DNA from: Bradyrhizobium sp. SSBR45G
Lineage (GTDB): Bacteria > Pseudomonadota > Alphaproteobacteria > Rhizobiales > Xanthobacteraceae
Direction of reading: 5' to 3'
Assembly (NCBI RefSeq): GCF_030159255.1
Contig: NZ_BSCT01000031.1
Span: 1 to 64,000, forward strand
Length of the DNA: 64,000 bases
In this document: in pieces, positions 26,105 through 35,274 of the stretch
Layout of the letters: every line of letters begins with the position of its first letter
Position numbering within the stretch: the stretch's first letter is position 1
Translations under genes and position numbers: made by a program
Notes under the pieces: generated by a model
Seen by the model: the letters and a program-made list of their open reading frames with translations, nothing else
Told to the model about the DNA's origin: nothing
The model's database searches: none

Positions 26105-29100
26105 CTACGCTGCGGCTTGCGGCGCGCGCGTGACGTCCGCCGCCGTGTCAACGGGATGGTCCGCGACCGGCTGCTCGCCGGGCGGCAGCCCTCGCCCCTT
26201 CACCAGGCCGAAGATCGCCGGGATGACGATCAGCGTCAGCAGCGTCGACGAGATCATGCCGCCGATCATAGGCACGGCGATGCGCTGCATGATCTCGGAT
26301 CCGGTGCCGGTGCTCCACATGATCGGCAGAAGGCCGGCCATGATGGCAACCACGGTCATCATCTTCGGTCGAACGCGCTCGACGGCGCCCACCATGATCG
26401 CATCATGGAGATCTCGTCGGGTCAAAGCGCGCCCCTCGACACTGCGCCTGGCCTTCACCTCGGCCAACGCGTGATCGAGATAGATCAGCATCACCACGCC
26501 GGTCTCGGCGGCGACGCCGGCGAGCGCGATGAATCCGACCGCCACCGCGACGGACAGGTTGAAGCCCAGCCACCACATCATCCAGATGCCGCCGACCAGC
26601 GCGAACGGCAGCGATAGCATCACGATCAAGGTCTCTGTCATCGCCCTGAAGTTCAGGTACAACAGCAGGAAGATGATGGTCAGAGTGACCGGCACTACGA
26701 CCTTCAGCCGTGCGGCGGCCCGCTGCAGATATTCGTACTGGCCGCTCCAGACCACGTAGGTGCCGGCGGGAAACTGGATGCTGTCGTTGACCGCGCGCTG
26801 TGCGTCGGCGACGTAGCCTCCGATATCTCGATCGCGGATGTCGACATAGATGTAGGTGGCGAGCTGCCCGTTCTCCGTCCGGATCGACGTCGGCCCGCGT
26901 GCGGGCTCGATCCTCGCCACTTCTCCCAGAGGCACGGCGCCCCCCGCCGGCATCGGCACGAGGATGTCGCTGGCGATGGCTTTCGGACTGTCACGGAGGT
27001 CGCGCGGATAGCGCATGTTCACGGCGAACCGCTGCCGGCCTTCGACCGTCGTCGTGACCGTCTGGCCACCGAGCGCCGCGGCGATGGTATCCTGGACGTC
27101 CTGGATCAGGAGTCCGTAACGGGCGAGCGCCTCCCGGTCTGGCGTGATCTCCAGATAGTAGCCGCCGATGCCTCGCTCTGCGTAGGCAGATGAAGTCCCT
27201 GGCACGGCCTTGAGGACGCGCTCGATCTGCTTGGCAAGACGGTCGATCTCGACCAGGTCGGTGCCCATTACCTTCACGCCGATCGGGGTGCGGATGCCGG
27301 TGGAGAGCATGTCGATGCGTGCCTTGATCGGCATGGTCCAGGCGTTGGAGACACCGGGAAACTGCAGCGCCTTGTCCATCTCGGCGATCAGGCTGTCGAC
27401 AGTCACGCCCGGTCGCCACTGCTCCTTCGGCTTCAGGTTGACCACGGTCTCGAACATCTCCGTCGGCGCGGGATCGGTCGCAGTCGCCGCCCGTCCCGCC
27501 TTGCCGTAGACCGACGCGACCTCCGGAAAGGACTTGATGATCCGGTCCTGCATCTGCATCAGCTCGGCTGCCTTGGTGACCGAGATGCCCGGCAGCGTCG
27601 TCGGCATGTAGAGCAGGGTGCCCTCGTTCAACGCAGGCATGAACTCGGTGCCGAGCTGACGGGCCGGCCAGACCGTAACTGCGAGGACCGCCAACGACGC
27701 GAGGATCACGAGGGTCTTGGCGCGCAGCACCCTCTTGATGACCGGCCGGTAGATCCAGATCAGGAAACGGTTGATGAAGTTCTTGTGCTCCGGGACGATC
27801 CTGCCGCGGACGAAGATCACCATCAGCGCCGGCACCAGGGTCACCGAGAGGAGCGCCGCCGCGGCCATGGAGAACGTCTTGGTGAACGCCAGCGGGCTGA
27901 ACAGCCGTCCCTCCTGAGACTCCAGGGTGAAGATCGGCATGAACGACACGGTGATGATCAGCAGGCTGAAGAACAACGCCGGCCCCACTTCTGAGGCCGC
28001 TTCGATCAGGATCTGGACGCGCGACTGATCCGGCTTCGCTCGTTCCAGATGCTTGTGCGCGTTTTCGATCATGACGATGGCGGCATCCACCATGGCACCG
28101 ATCGCGATTGCGATCCCGCCGAGGCTCATGATGTTGGAGCCCAGCCCCAGCAGCTTCATGGCGCCGAACGCCATCAGCACGCCGACCGGCAACATCAGGA
28201 TGGCGACGAGCGCGCTGCGGACGTGCAGCAGGAAGACCACGCAGACCAGCGCCACGACGATGCTCTCTTCGAGGAGCGTATGCTTGAGGGTGTCGATGGC
28301 GGCGTAGATCAGGTTGGAGCGGTCGTAGACCGGGACGATCTCGACGGACTTCGGCAGGCTGCTCGCGATTTCCTTGAAGCGCTTCTTGACGTTCTCGATG
28401 ACGTCGAGGGCGTTGACCCCGAAGCGCTGCAGCACGATGCCGCTCGCGACCTCGCCTTCACCGTTGAGCTCGGCGATGCCACGCCGCTCGTCAGGACCGA
28501 GCTCGACGGTGGCGACATCACGCAACAACACCGGCGTGCCGTTGCTGGACTTCAGGACGATATTGCCGAGATCGTTGATGCTCTTGATATAGCCTTTGCC
28601 GCGGATGACGTACTCGAACTCGGACAGCTCCACGGTCCGGCCGCCGACGTCCGCGTTTGAAGCACGGATCGCCTCCCGGATCTTCTGCATGCTGATCCCG
28701 CGGTCCCGCATGCGCTGCGGATCGAGGACCACGTTGTACTGCTTGACGAAGCCGCCGATGCTGGCGACCTCGGCGACGCCCTCGGCCTTGGCCAGCGCGA
28801 ATTTCAGCGTCCAGTCCTGGATGGTGCGCGTCTCGGCGAGATTGAGCTCCTTTGACATGACGGCGTACTGATAGACCCAGCCGACGCCGGTCGCGTCGGG
28901 GCCGATCGTCGGCGTCACTCCGGCCGGAAGCCGGGAGGCGGCCCCGTTCAGAAACTCCATCACCCGCGAGCGCGCCCAGTAGATATCCGTCCCATCCTCG
29001 AAGATCACGTAGACGAATGACACTCCGAAGAACGAAAATCCGCGCACGACCTTCGACTTCGGGACCGTCAGCATGGCGGTCGTCAGCGGATACGTGACCT

Positions 29101-29290
29101 GATCCTCGATCACCTGCGGGGCCTGGCCCGGGTATTCCGTGTAGACGATCACCTGCGTGTCAGAGAGGTCTGGTATCGCGTCGAGGGGAAGTCGGACCAG
29201 GGCGTAGAGCCCGGCAGCGGCCGCGAAGCCGGTGCCGAACAGCACCAGAAGCAGGTTGCGGGCCGACCAGGCGATGATGCGGGAGATCAT
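26105..29290 (-). CDS. cusA: Heavy-metal RND efflux pump inner-membrane subunit (CusA/CzcA family)
   Basis: A 1061-residue protein of usual HME-RND length. TM1 and LPLDAIPDLSDTQVIVYTEY at the N-terminus match the family signature. Two periplasmic porter halves and the TM4 region (GGIAIAIGAMVDAAIVMIEN) with acidic proton-relay residues are intact. The N-terminus overlaps the cusB stop by 4 nt (ATGA). Met-rich neighbours and the HMBD in the adaptor favour Cu/Ag, but Zn/Co/Cd (CzcA) cannot be excluded from sequence alone. The frame open to 29815 only reads antisense of cusB and is not part of the gene. Confidence 0.9.
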   Translation of the reverse strand: MISRIIAWSARNLLLVLFGTGFAAAAGLYALVRLPLDAIPDLSDTQVIVYTEYPGQAPQVIEDQVTYPLTTAMLTVPKSKVVRGFSFFGVSFVYVIFEDGTDIYWARSRVMEFLNGAASRLPAGVTPTIGPDATGVGWVYQYAVMSKELNLAETRTIQDWTLKFALAKAEGVAEVASIGGFVKQYNVVLDPQRMRDRGISMQKIREAIRASNADVGGRTVELSEFEYVIRGKGYIKSINDLGNIVLKSSNGTPVLLRDVATVELGPDERRGIAELNGEGEVASGIVLQRFGVNALDVIENVKKRFKEIASSLPKSVEIVPVYDRSNLIYAAIDTLKHTLLEESIVVALVCVVFLLHVRSALVAILMLPVGVLMAFGAMKLLGLGSNIMSLGGIAIAIGAMVDAAIVMIENAHKHLERAKPDQSRVQILIEAASEVGPALFFSLLIITVSFMPIFTLESQEGRLFSPLAFTKTFSMAAAALLSVTLVPALMVIFVRGRIVPEHKNFINRFLIWIYRPVIKRVLRAKTLVILASLAVLAVTVWPARQLGTEFMPALNEGTLLYMPTTLPGISVTKAAELMQMQDRIIKSFPEVASVYGKAGRAATATDPAPTEMFETVVNLKPKEQWRPGVTVDSLIAEMDKALQFPGVSNAWTMPIKARIDMLSTGIRTPIGVKVMGTDLVEIDRLAKQIERVLKAVPGTSSAYAERGIGGYYLEITPDREALARYGLLIQDVQDTIAAALGGQTVTTTVEGRQRFAVNMRYPRDLRDSPKAIASDILVPMPAGGAVPLGEVARIEPARGPTSIRTENGQLATYIYVDIRDRDIGGYVADAQRAVNDSIQFPAGTYVVWSGQYEYLQRAAARLKVVVPVTLTIIFLLLYLNFRAMTETLIVMLSLPFALVGGIWMMWWLGFNLSVAVAVGFIALAGVAAETGVVMLIYLDHALAEVKARRSVEGRALTRRDLHDAIMVGAVERVRPKMMTVVAIMAGLLPIMWSTGTGSEIMQRIAVPMIGGMISSTLLTLIVIPAIFGLVKGRGLPPGEQPVADHPVDTAADVTRAPQAAA

Positions 29291-30714
29291 TTGTGTTCTC
29301 CCATATCGCTGTGCGAAGCGCCTTCGGACTGGGAGGCGCCGGCTTCGGCGAAGCCCTTCAGCGCCGCCTTCAGGTTGCTTTCCGCATCGATCAGGAAGTT
29401 GGCGGAGGTGACCACGGCTTCGCCGGAGGCTAGACCGTCCCGCACCTCGACGTAGCCGCCGCCTCTGCGCCCCAGTTTGACTTCGCGGGGCTCGAAGCGC
29501 CCTTCGCCTTTGTCGACAAGGACGGCCTGGCGGCTGCCGGTGTCGAGCACGGAACTGTCGGGGACCGCCAGGACCGGCGCGGGATCGGCGGTGTCGATGT
29601 CGGCATCGACATACATGTCGGGCAGCAGCGCCGCGTCGGGGTTGGCGAGCTCGATCCGGACACGAACGGTTCGGGTGTCGCGGTTCACCTGCGGATAGAC
29701 GACGGCGATCTTGCCGGCGAAGGTGCGACCGACAAAGCTTCTCGCGCGGACCGTCACGGGCAGACCCACGGCGATGTTGCCGAGATCGCGTTCGGCAACG
29801 TCGACCAAGGCCCATACCACCGAGGTGTCGGCGATGCGGAACAGCACGTCGCCCGGATTGGCCCGCATGCCCTCGATCGCGTTGCGCTCGAGCACGATCC
29901 CGTCGCGCGGCGCGGACCAGCGGATGGTGACGGGCGCGACCCGTGTTCGTTCCATTTCCGCGATCACCGATTCCGGTACGTCGAGATTGACCAGCCGCTG
30001 CCGGGACCCGCGGCCGTACATCTCAACGCCCCCGACGGTCCTGGACGTGATCGTCGCCAGATACTCCGCGGCGGCGGAAGCGACCGCCGAACTGTAGATG
30101 TCCATCAGCGGCTGGCCCGCTTTGACGCGGCTGCCCGTGGTCACGTCGGCGATCTTCTGGACAAAGCTCTCGGCCCGCATGGCGATCACGGACACGCGGC
30201 GCTCGTCCAACTGTATCGTGCCGGGAGCCTTCACCGAGACCCGGACGGTGCGCCGCTCGACGGGCTCCGACTTCACTCCGGTCCGCTGAATCTTGCCTGG
30301 TGAGAGTTTCACCGCGCCGTCATCGACGTCGTCGCCTTCGTAGACGGGCACGTAGTTCATCCCCATGGGATCCTTCTTCGGCACCGGCGAGGTGTCGGGC
30401 AGGCCCATAGGGTTCCGGTAGTAGATGATCTTGCGCGATGAGTCCGCTTGTTGCTTCGGCTTCTCCGGCTCGGGGGCGGGCTGATCGTCGTCGTAGACGG
30501 GCAGGTAGTCGCGCCCGCGCTCATCCTTCTTGGGGCCGGCCGACCATAGCGCCGCGCCGCTCGGATCGCGGAAATAGAGCGGAGTTCGGCCCGCGGACGC
30601 GGCTGCGGGTGCTTCAGCATGGACGGACCAATGCTCGCCCTTCGCGTACCAAATGGCACCGAGGGCCATGCCGGCCATCATTGCGAGTGCCGTCAAAAGA
30701 CGCTGCGTGTTCAT
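29287..30714 (-). CDS. cusB: RND efflux periplasmic adaptor (CusB-like) with heavy-metal-binding domains
   Basis: A 475-residue adaptor. An N-terminal signal/anchor (about 8-25) is followed by two heavy-metal-binding-domain-like repeats: a degenerate one (LYFRDPSGAALWS ... DYLPVY, about 46-75) and a canonical one (YYRNPMGLPD ... DPMGMNYVPVY, about 97-127). Then come the usual lipoyl, hairpin, beta-barrel and membrane-proximal domains of MFP subunits. It links CusA to an outer-membrane channel; no CusC/TolC-type gene is present here. The start ATG 30714 has only a weak SD. The duplicated HMBD is uncommon. Confidence 0.88.
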   Translation of the reverse strand: MNTQRLLTALAMMAGMALGAIWYAKGEHWSVHAEAPAAASAGRTPLYFRDPSGAALWSAGPKKDERGRDYLPVYDDDQPAPEPEKPKQQADSSRKIIYYRNPMGLPDTSPVPKKDPMGMNYVPVYEGDDVDDGAVKLSPGKIQRTGVKSEPVERRTVRVSVKAPGTIQLDERRVSVIAMRAESFVQKIADVTTGSRVKAGQPLMDIYSSAVASAAAEYLATITSRTVGGVEMYGRGSRQRLVNLDVPESVIAEMERTRVAPVTIRWSAPRDGIVLERNAIEGMRANPGDVLFRIADTSVVWALVDVAERDLGNIAVGLPVTVRARSFVGRTFAGKIAVVYPQVNRDTRTVRVRIELANPDAALLPDMYVDADIDTADPAPVLAVPDSSVLDTGSRQAVLVDKGEGRFEPREVKLGRRGGGYVEVRDGLASGEAVVTSANFLIDAESNLKAALKGFAEAGASQSEGASHSDMGEHK

Positions 30715-30797
30715 GATGTGCTACCCGCGCGCTCAGGGCGCGCGTCCATGTGAATGGGTGAGAGAAGTCCGGGCGCCGCCGGGCGGCGCCCGGAGGC

Positions 30798-31190
30798 TCA
30801 CTTCGTCGCCTTGACGATCACCTTGCCGGTGACGGTCTCGGTCTCGCCCTGCACCTTCGCGGACAGCGTGACCTGGTAGCGGCCGGCCATCGGCAGATCG
30901 GTCTTGAAGTTGTAGACGCCAGGCTCCTTGGACGGGAGCGGCGAGACTGCCGATTCCATGTCGGCCATGCCGTCCGGCGCCATGTCGACGCGGGTCTTGA
31001 AGATCACCGCATCCGGTACCGGCTTCCCGGTCTGCTTGTTGGTCAGACGGACGGCGAGCGTGACGTCGTCACCCTTCTTCATCTCCGGATTGACCGGCTC
31101 GAACGTGTAGTCGCCTGCGCCCGCCATCGCCGCTGAAGCGGCAAGCGAAAGGGTTGCGGCGAAAGCCGCGGTCGCGAATTTGGAAAGCAT
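30798..31190 (-). CDS. FixH/YtkA-like exported protein
   Basis: A 130-residue periplasmic protein with a signal peptide (cleavage near AMAGA, residue 24) and a single Ig-like beta domain of the FixH/YtkA type (VTLAVRLTNKQTGKPVPDAV, VDMAPDGMADM, PLPSKEPGVYNFKTDLPMAG, GRYQVTLSAKV). Such domains often accompany copper-handling systems. ATG 31190 is preceded by AGGACAGG. It lies between the small Cys/Met protein gene and cusB in the same direction, so it is probably part of the metal-efflux operon. Confidence 0.75.
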   Translation of the reverse strand: MLSKFATAAFAATLSLAASAAMAGAGDYTFEPVNPEMKKGDDVTLAVRLTNKQTGKPVPDAVIFKTRVDMAPDGMADMESAVSPLPSKEPGVYNFKTDLPMAGRYQVTLSAKVQGETETVTGKVIVKATK

Positions 31191-31289
31191 TGTCCTGTCC
31201 TCATGATCTGATCTCGGCCGTGGCGCCATGGGCGCACACGTCAGCCGTCATCGCGCGCAGCCGTGCTGCGCGCGTCCGGGTCTGCGAGA

Positions 31290-31658
31290 TCAGGTTCGAG
31301 GAGGGCGGAAGGGAGGGCTGCCGCCGCGGTAGGACATCACCTGATCCGCGGGAATGGCGATCTTGCTCGCCGGCAGGAAGAAAAACTCGAAGCCGAGGAC
31401 GCGTACTTCACCAAGTGCGAGAGCCCCGCCGACGCAGCAGAAGCCCATCCGGCACTTGTCGCCGTCCTTGTGGGAAGTCGTCCCTTTCATGCCGTCCGGG
31501 CAACAATCGTCCATCGACATGTCATCGCCGGCCGTCATGTGCATCGTCGCGCGCATCTCACCCGACGGCGCCGCGTAGCCGGCGGCGGACGCGCCGAGCG
31601 GCAGCATCGCCAGCGAGACGGCGATCGCAAACGCGAGGAGGGTACGGACGAGCCGCAT
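31290..31658 (-). CDS. Exported Met/Cys/His-rich small protein
   Basis: A 122-residue protein with a signal peptide (MRLVRTLLAFAIAVSLAMLP ...) and a centre rich in potential metal ligands (MRATMHMTAGDDMSMDDCCP, then HKDGDKCRMGFCCVGG). A second hydrophobic stretch near 90-105 (VLGFEFFFLPA) could associate with the membrane. No named family is recognised. It is the first gene behind the CsoR-like operator at 31792 and probably leads the efflux operon. A periplasmic copper-binding role is an inference. Confidence 0.6.
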   Translation of the reverse strand: MRLVRTLLAFAIAVSLAMLPLGASAAGYAAPSGEMRATMHMTAGDDMSMDDCCPDGMKGTTSHKDGDKCRMGFCCVGGALALGEVRVLGFEFFFLPASKIAIPADQVMSYRGGSPPFRPPRT

Positions 31659-31791
31659 CGTGAATCGACTTACCTTTCGGGCCGCAGCGCTACTCAATTA
31701 GCATACTCCGGCACGGACGCAGATCCTTGATCCCGCTCAAGAAATCGTGACCGAAGCCATTCTACCTCGCCAGGTCGCCCATGGACGAATA

Positions 31792-31806
31792 TACCCCCAT
31801 GGGGTA
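31792..31806. promoter_or_regulatory. CsoR-type operator upstream of metal-efflux operon
   Basis: A perfect inverted repeat TACCCC-CAT-GGGGTA matches the TACCC-n-GGGTA form of Cu-sensor CsoR operators. On the minus strand it sits between a TTGCAA -35-like and a TATATT -10-like hexamer, about 135 nt before the small Met/Cys protein gene. No CsoR gene lies in the window. Confidence 0.6.
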
Positions 31807-31862
31807 ATTTGCAAGATGGGAGTATTTGAGGCGAGGTGGTGCCAGAAGGAGCCGAGTTAGAA

Positions 31863-33233
31863 TCAGCTTGAGCTGGTCTTCTTTTGCAGCACGAGCTTGA
31901 GAGCGGCACCCCCCATTCTCGAATCCTCGATCCACAGTCGACCGTCATAGAGGCTGATCAAGTCGCGGGCGATCGCGAGACCGAGCCCGGTCCCCGGCTT
32001 CGTATCGTCCAGTCTCGTGCCCACATCGAACACGCGGGTTCGATGTTCGACTGGAATGCCCGGCCCATCGTCCTCCACCGTGATCAAAACGGTGCTATCG
32101 AGGTCTTCGATCGCAATCACGACGCGGTCGCGCGCCCATTTGGCGGCGTTATCGAGCAGGTTTCCGATCAGCTCGGTCAGATCGTTGGAGTCACAGGCCA
32201 CGACGAGGTCGGTCGGGCCTTCAACCTCGAACCGCCGCTCGTGCCCCGGACCAAATCGCGAATAGGTGTTGATGACGCTCCTCAGGACGTCTGCCAACAG
32301 CGAGCACGCGCCCGCATTTGCGATTCCGGACGCCTTGGCGCGCGCTGTCTGATAGTCGATCAGCAGCGCCATTCGCGAGCATTGCTCGGAGAGGGCTCGC
32401 GCGTGATGCTCCTGGCCGGACGCCCTCAGCCGCGCTGCTTCCTCGTCGAGAATGGCCAGCGGTGTCTTCAGCGCATGTGCAAAATTGCCCGCGAGCCCGC
32501 GGGCGCGCTCGACCATCGTGAGATTGGCCGTGATCATTCCATTCAACTCGGTCACCAGCGGCATGATTTCCCCCGGCAGGTCCTCGGGCAGGCGGGTGGT
32601 CTTGCCGCTGCGCACGTCCATGATGGCGCGACCCATGCGTTGCAGTGGCCGCAATCCGTAGACGACCTGTGCGTAGGCTGTGCCTACCATGGCGAGCGCC
32701 ATGAAGCCCAGCATCGCCACCAGCGTCCGATTCAGGTGCTGCATCTCGTCGCTTATCAGCCGCTCATCCGCACCGATGCGAACTTCCACCGGTTGCCCGA
32801 GACGAGACGGCTCGCTGACGGTTCGAATCATGCGCAGCGGCCCAGTCGGCCCCTCCATATTCGTGAGCGCCGCCATGGTGCTCGGGGATCCGTCGCGATC
32901 TTGGTCGGGGGGCAATGAAAGAAAGAGATCATCCTGCAGCGACGGCGAACGCGCGCTGTTGCCGTTCTGCAGAATGACCTGCCAATACATGCCGGACCGG
33001 GCAGGGGAGAAACGCGGGTCGCTCAGATGACGGGTGATGATTGGCCGCTGCGCGGCATCGAGCTCGACGAGATCGACGAGCTCGCGGGCATGATCAAGCA
33101 GGTCATGATCGATGTGCGCCTCGACGACACGGCGAATGATGATCGACAGCCCGAGTCCGCTGGAGAACGAGACGATCGAAATCCAGATCGCGGCGACGGC
33201 CATCATTCGGGCCCGGAAATTGCGACGGAACAT
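31863..33233 (-). CDS. Sensor histidine kinase
   Basis: A 456-residue membrane sensor with TM1 (about 11-33), a periplasmic region of about 130 residues, and TM2 (about 168-192). A HAMP linker follows, then HisKA with the phosphoacceptor His in NFAHALKTPLAIL. HATPase_c has the N-box LIGNLLDNAAKWA and the G-boxes EDDGPGIP and GTGLGLAIA. ATG 33233 starts 4 nt after the response-regulator stop; the longer frame only reads over the regulator. It resembles PhoQ/FeuQ-type kinases. Ligand unknown. It is divergent in logic from the neighbouring metal operon but on the same strand. Confidence 0.9.
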   Translation of the reverse strand: MFRRNFRARMMAVAAIWISIVSFSSGLGLSIIIRRVVEAHIDHDLLDHARELVDLVELDAAQRPIITRHLSDPRFSPARSGMYWQVILQNGNSARSPSLQDDLFLSLPPDQDRDGSPSTMAALTNMEGPTGPLRMIRTVSEPSRLGQPVEVRIGADERLISDEMQHLNRTLVAMLGFMALAMVGTAYAQVVYGLRPLQRMGRAIMDVRSGKTTRLPEDLPGEIMPLVTELNGMITANLTMVERARGLAGNFAHALKTPLAILDEEAARLRASGQEHHARALSEQCSRMALLIDYQTARAKASGIANAGACSLLADVLRSVINTYSRFGPGHERRFEVEGPTDLVVACDSNDLTELIGNLLDNAAKWARDRVVIAIEDLDSTVLITVEDDGPGIPVEHRTRVFDVGTRLDDTKPGTGLGLAIARDLISLYDGRLWIEDSRMGGAALKLVLQKKTSSS

Positions 33234-33237
33234 TGTT

Positions 33238-33891
33238 CTATCCGAAGCGATATCCCATGCCTCTGATGGTACGAATGCAGTCGCGTCCCAGCTTTCTCCT
33301 GAGCCGGGCAATGTAGACCTCGACGGTGTTGGAGTCGCCATGATCGTTGCCGGTATAGATGTGGTCCAGCAGCTCGGTCTGCGACACGATATGATCGGCG
33401 CGGCGCATGAGGAGTTCGAGGACACGTAACTCGAGTGCGGTCAGATCGACAATCTCACCGTCCTTCTTGACCGAGCCTGCCGCAGGATTGAATTCGATCT
33501 GACGGAGACGGAGCACCGCCTCAGGTCTGTTGCTGACCCGGCGTAGCAGCGATTTGACCCGTGCGACGAGCTCCTGGGTCTTGAACGGCTTTTCCAGATA
33601 GTCGTCCGCGCCCGCGTTGAGACCGTTGACGCGCTCGGCCCAGCCGCTGCGCGCGGACAGGATCAGCACCGGCAGCGTGTGTCCCGTATGGCGCCAGCGC
33701 TGCAGCACGTCGAGGCCCGAAATGCACGGCAGACCGAGATCGAGCACCGCGGCATCATAGGGCTGGCTATTGCCCAGCATCCAGCCTTGCCTGCCATCGG
33801 TCGCGAGATCCGCCTCGAAGCCGGCGTCGGCCAGGCTTTCCTTGATGCGCTCGGCGTAGACGGGCTCGTCCTCGATGAGCAGAATGCGCAT
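33238..33891 (-). CDS. OmpR-family response regulator (PhoP/FeuP-like)
   Basis: A 217-residue regulator. The receiver has IEDEPVYAERI acidic residues, phosphoacceptor Asp in AAVLDLGLP (about 51) and Lys in YLEKPF (about 101). A winged-helix DNA-binding domain (about 125-217) has LTALELRVLELL and NTVEVYIARLRRKLG. It lies 63 nt after ccmI and 4 nt before the kinase, so it may be co-expressed with the cytochrome-maturation genes. In rhizobia a FeuP/FeuQ pair similarly follows the cyc (ccm) genes. Confidence 0.9.
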   Translation of the reverse strand: MRILLIEDEPVYAERIKESLADAGFEADLATDGRQGWMLGNSQPYDAAVLDLGLPCISGLDVLQRWRHTGHTLPVLILSARSGWAERVNGLNAGADDYLEKPFKTQELVARVKSLLRRVSNRPEAVLRLRQIEFNPAAGSVKKDGEIVDLTALELRVLELLMRRADHIVSQTELLDHIYTGNDHGDSNTVEVYIARLRRKLGRDCIRTIRGMGYRFG

Positions 33892-33954
33892 TTGCCACGA
33901 CTCCGGTTTGCAGAAGGAGGCCGACGATGCCGAGACGCGGATCGGCCCCGAACG

Positions 33955-35274
33955 CTATGGATTGATCCCGAGCTGCCTCGCGGTGTCGGCGATGCGCGTG
34001 CGTTCGGCGACGTCCTCTGCGAAAATCGACAGGGCGCGCTGCAGCGATTGCTTCGCCGCCTCGACCTCGCCCAGCACTACCCGCGAGCGGATCAGCTTGA
34101 TCCAGCCTTCTGCATCTCTTGGTGATTGCTCGAGCCGTGCCGCAAGGCCGTCCACCATGCCGCGGATCATCAGGTTGCGGTCATCCGTGGACATCATTTC
34201 CGCCTTGCGGATGTCCGCGGCTCGGGGGCCGTGCGGTTCGGCCGTCTCGCTCGCGGCTGTCTGTCCGGAGCGCAGCAGCTGTTGCATGCGCTCGGCGGAA
34301 AGGTCAGGCCGAACAGGCGAGGGCGAGCTGTCATTCTCTCCGAGCTCGCGGCGAAGCGCATCCAGCCGCTGCTTGAGATCGGGCAGCCACGGTTCGTTCG
34401 GATCGGCCTCCGAGACGATGGCTGTCCAGTCGGCCATCGCACCTTTTTTGTCTCCCTCCTGCTCCTTCACGACGCCGATGAAGAAGCGAGCGCGCGCGTC
34501 CTTGGGATCGAGTCTGAGGGCTTCGTCAAAATCCGCGTGAGCGTCTGACGTGACGGTGCCGTCCGCGGCCCGCACCAGCGCTTCGCCTCGCGCACTGCGA
34601 TATTCGGCCGAGCCGGGCCGCAGTTCGGTGGCGCGCCCGTAGGCCTGTGCCGCCTCGGCAAAACGCTCGATGTTGAACAACGACCAGCCGAGCAGGCGCC
34701 ACCCGTCGGCATCCCGTGGATTGCGCTCCAGTCTGGTCTGGACACGCTGGATCATCTCCTCGACCGGCGGCAGTCCGCTGCTCTGCTGCGGCCGGTCGCG
34801 TCCGTCCTGCCCGGTCATCTGCTCGAGCGTGGCAATGGCCTGGGTGCCGGCGTCGGATCGCGCCTCGCCGACTGACCTTGCGGTGGTGCTGCTGGCGGCC
34901 TGGCCCGGCCCGGCTGCGGGTACATCCGGATTTCCGACGAGCGCATACAGAGCGACGGAGCCGAACACCACCGTCGTCGTGACGACCGTGAGCGCGAACT
35001 TTCGTTCAGAGCTGGTGAGGGAGGCGGCTGGCGGCTGTTCGGCGGCGACCGCGGCGAGAATGCGCCGCCTGATCTCATTGGCCGTGGTCTCGCCGTCCGA
35101 CTTGTCGATCAGGCCGCGCGTGGTGTCGTTCTCGATCTCGCGGAGCTGGTCGCGGTGGACGGCGATTTCCCGCGCCGAGGCCAGCTGTCTCCGCTCGTAG
35201 CCGCGGATGAAGGGCGCCGAGACGAGCACGGCGGCCACGGAAATCATCGCCGTCAGGATCAGCCAAAGCATCAT
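33955..35274 (-). CDS. ccmI: Cytochrome c maturation protein CcmI (CycH)
   Basis: A 439-residue protein. The N-terminal domain has two TM segments (about 2-20 and 91-112) around a cytoplasmic loop with YERRQLASAREIAVHRDQLR. A periplasmic TPR domain follows (DADGWRLLGWSLFNIERFAE; RPGSAEYRSARGEAL), then a second TPR-like unit near the C-terminus (DAEGWIKLIRSRVVLGEVEA). CcmI chaperones apocytochromes to the CcmF/H heme ligase. The gene begins with tandem ATGs that overlap the ccmH stop (ATGATG). It lies last in ccmFGHI, upstream of the two-component system. Confidence 0.88.
   Translation of the reverse strand: MMLWLILTAMISVAAVLVSAPFIRGYERRQLASAREIAVHRDQLREIENDTTRGLIDKSDGETTANEIRRRILAAVAAEQPPAASLTSSERKFALTVVTTTVVFGSVALYALVGNPDVPAAGPGQAASSTTARSVGEARSDAGTQAIATLEQMTGQDGRDRPQQSSGLPPVEEMIQRVQTRLERNPRDADGWRLLGWSLFNIERFAEAAQAYGRATELRPGSAEYRSARGEALVRAADGTVTSDAHADFDEALRLDPKDARARFFIGVVKEQEGDKKGAMADWTAIVSEADPNEPWLPDLKQRLDALRRELGENDSSPSPVRPDLSAERMQQLLRSGQTAASETAEPHGPRAADIRKAEMMSTDDRNLMIRGMVDGLAARLEQSPRDAEGWIKLIRSRVVLGEVEAAKQSLQRALSIFAEDVAERTRIADTARQLGINP

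Noticed and set aside
29291..29815. N-terminal extension of CusA to 29815
   Set aside because: It overlaps cusB completely; the ATGA-coupled start at 29290 gives the normal family N-terminus.
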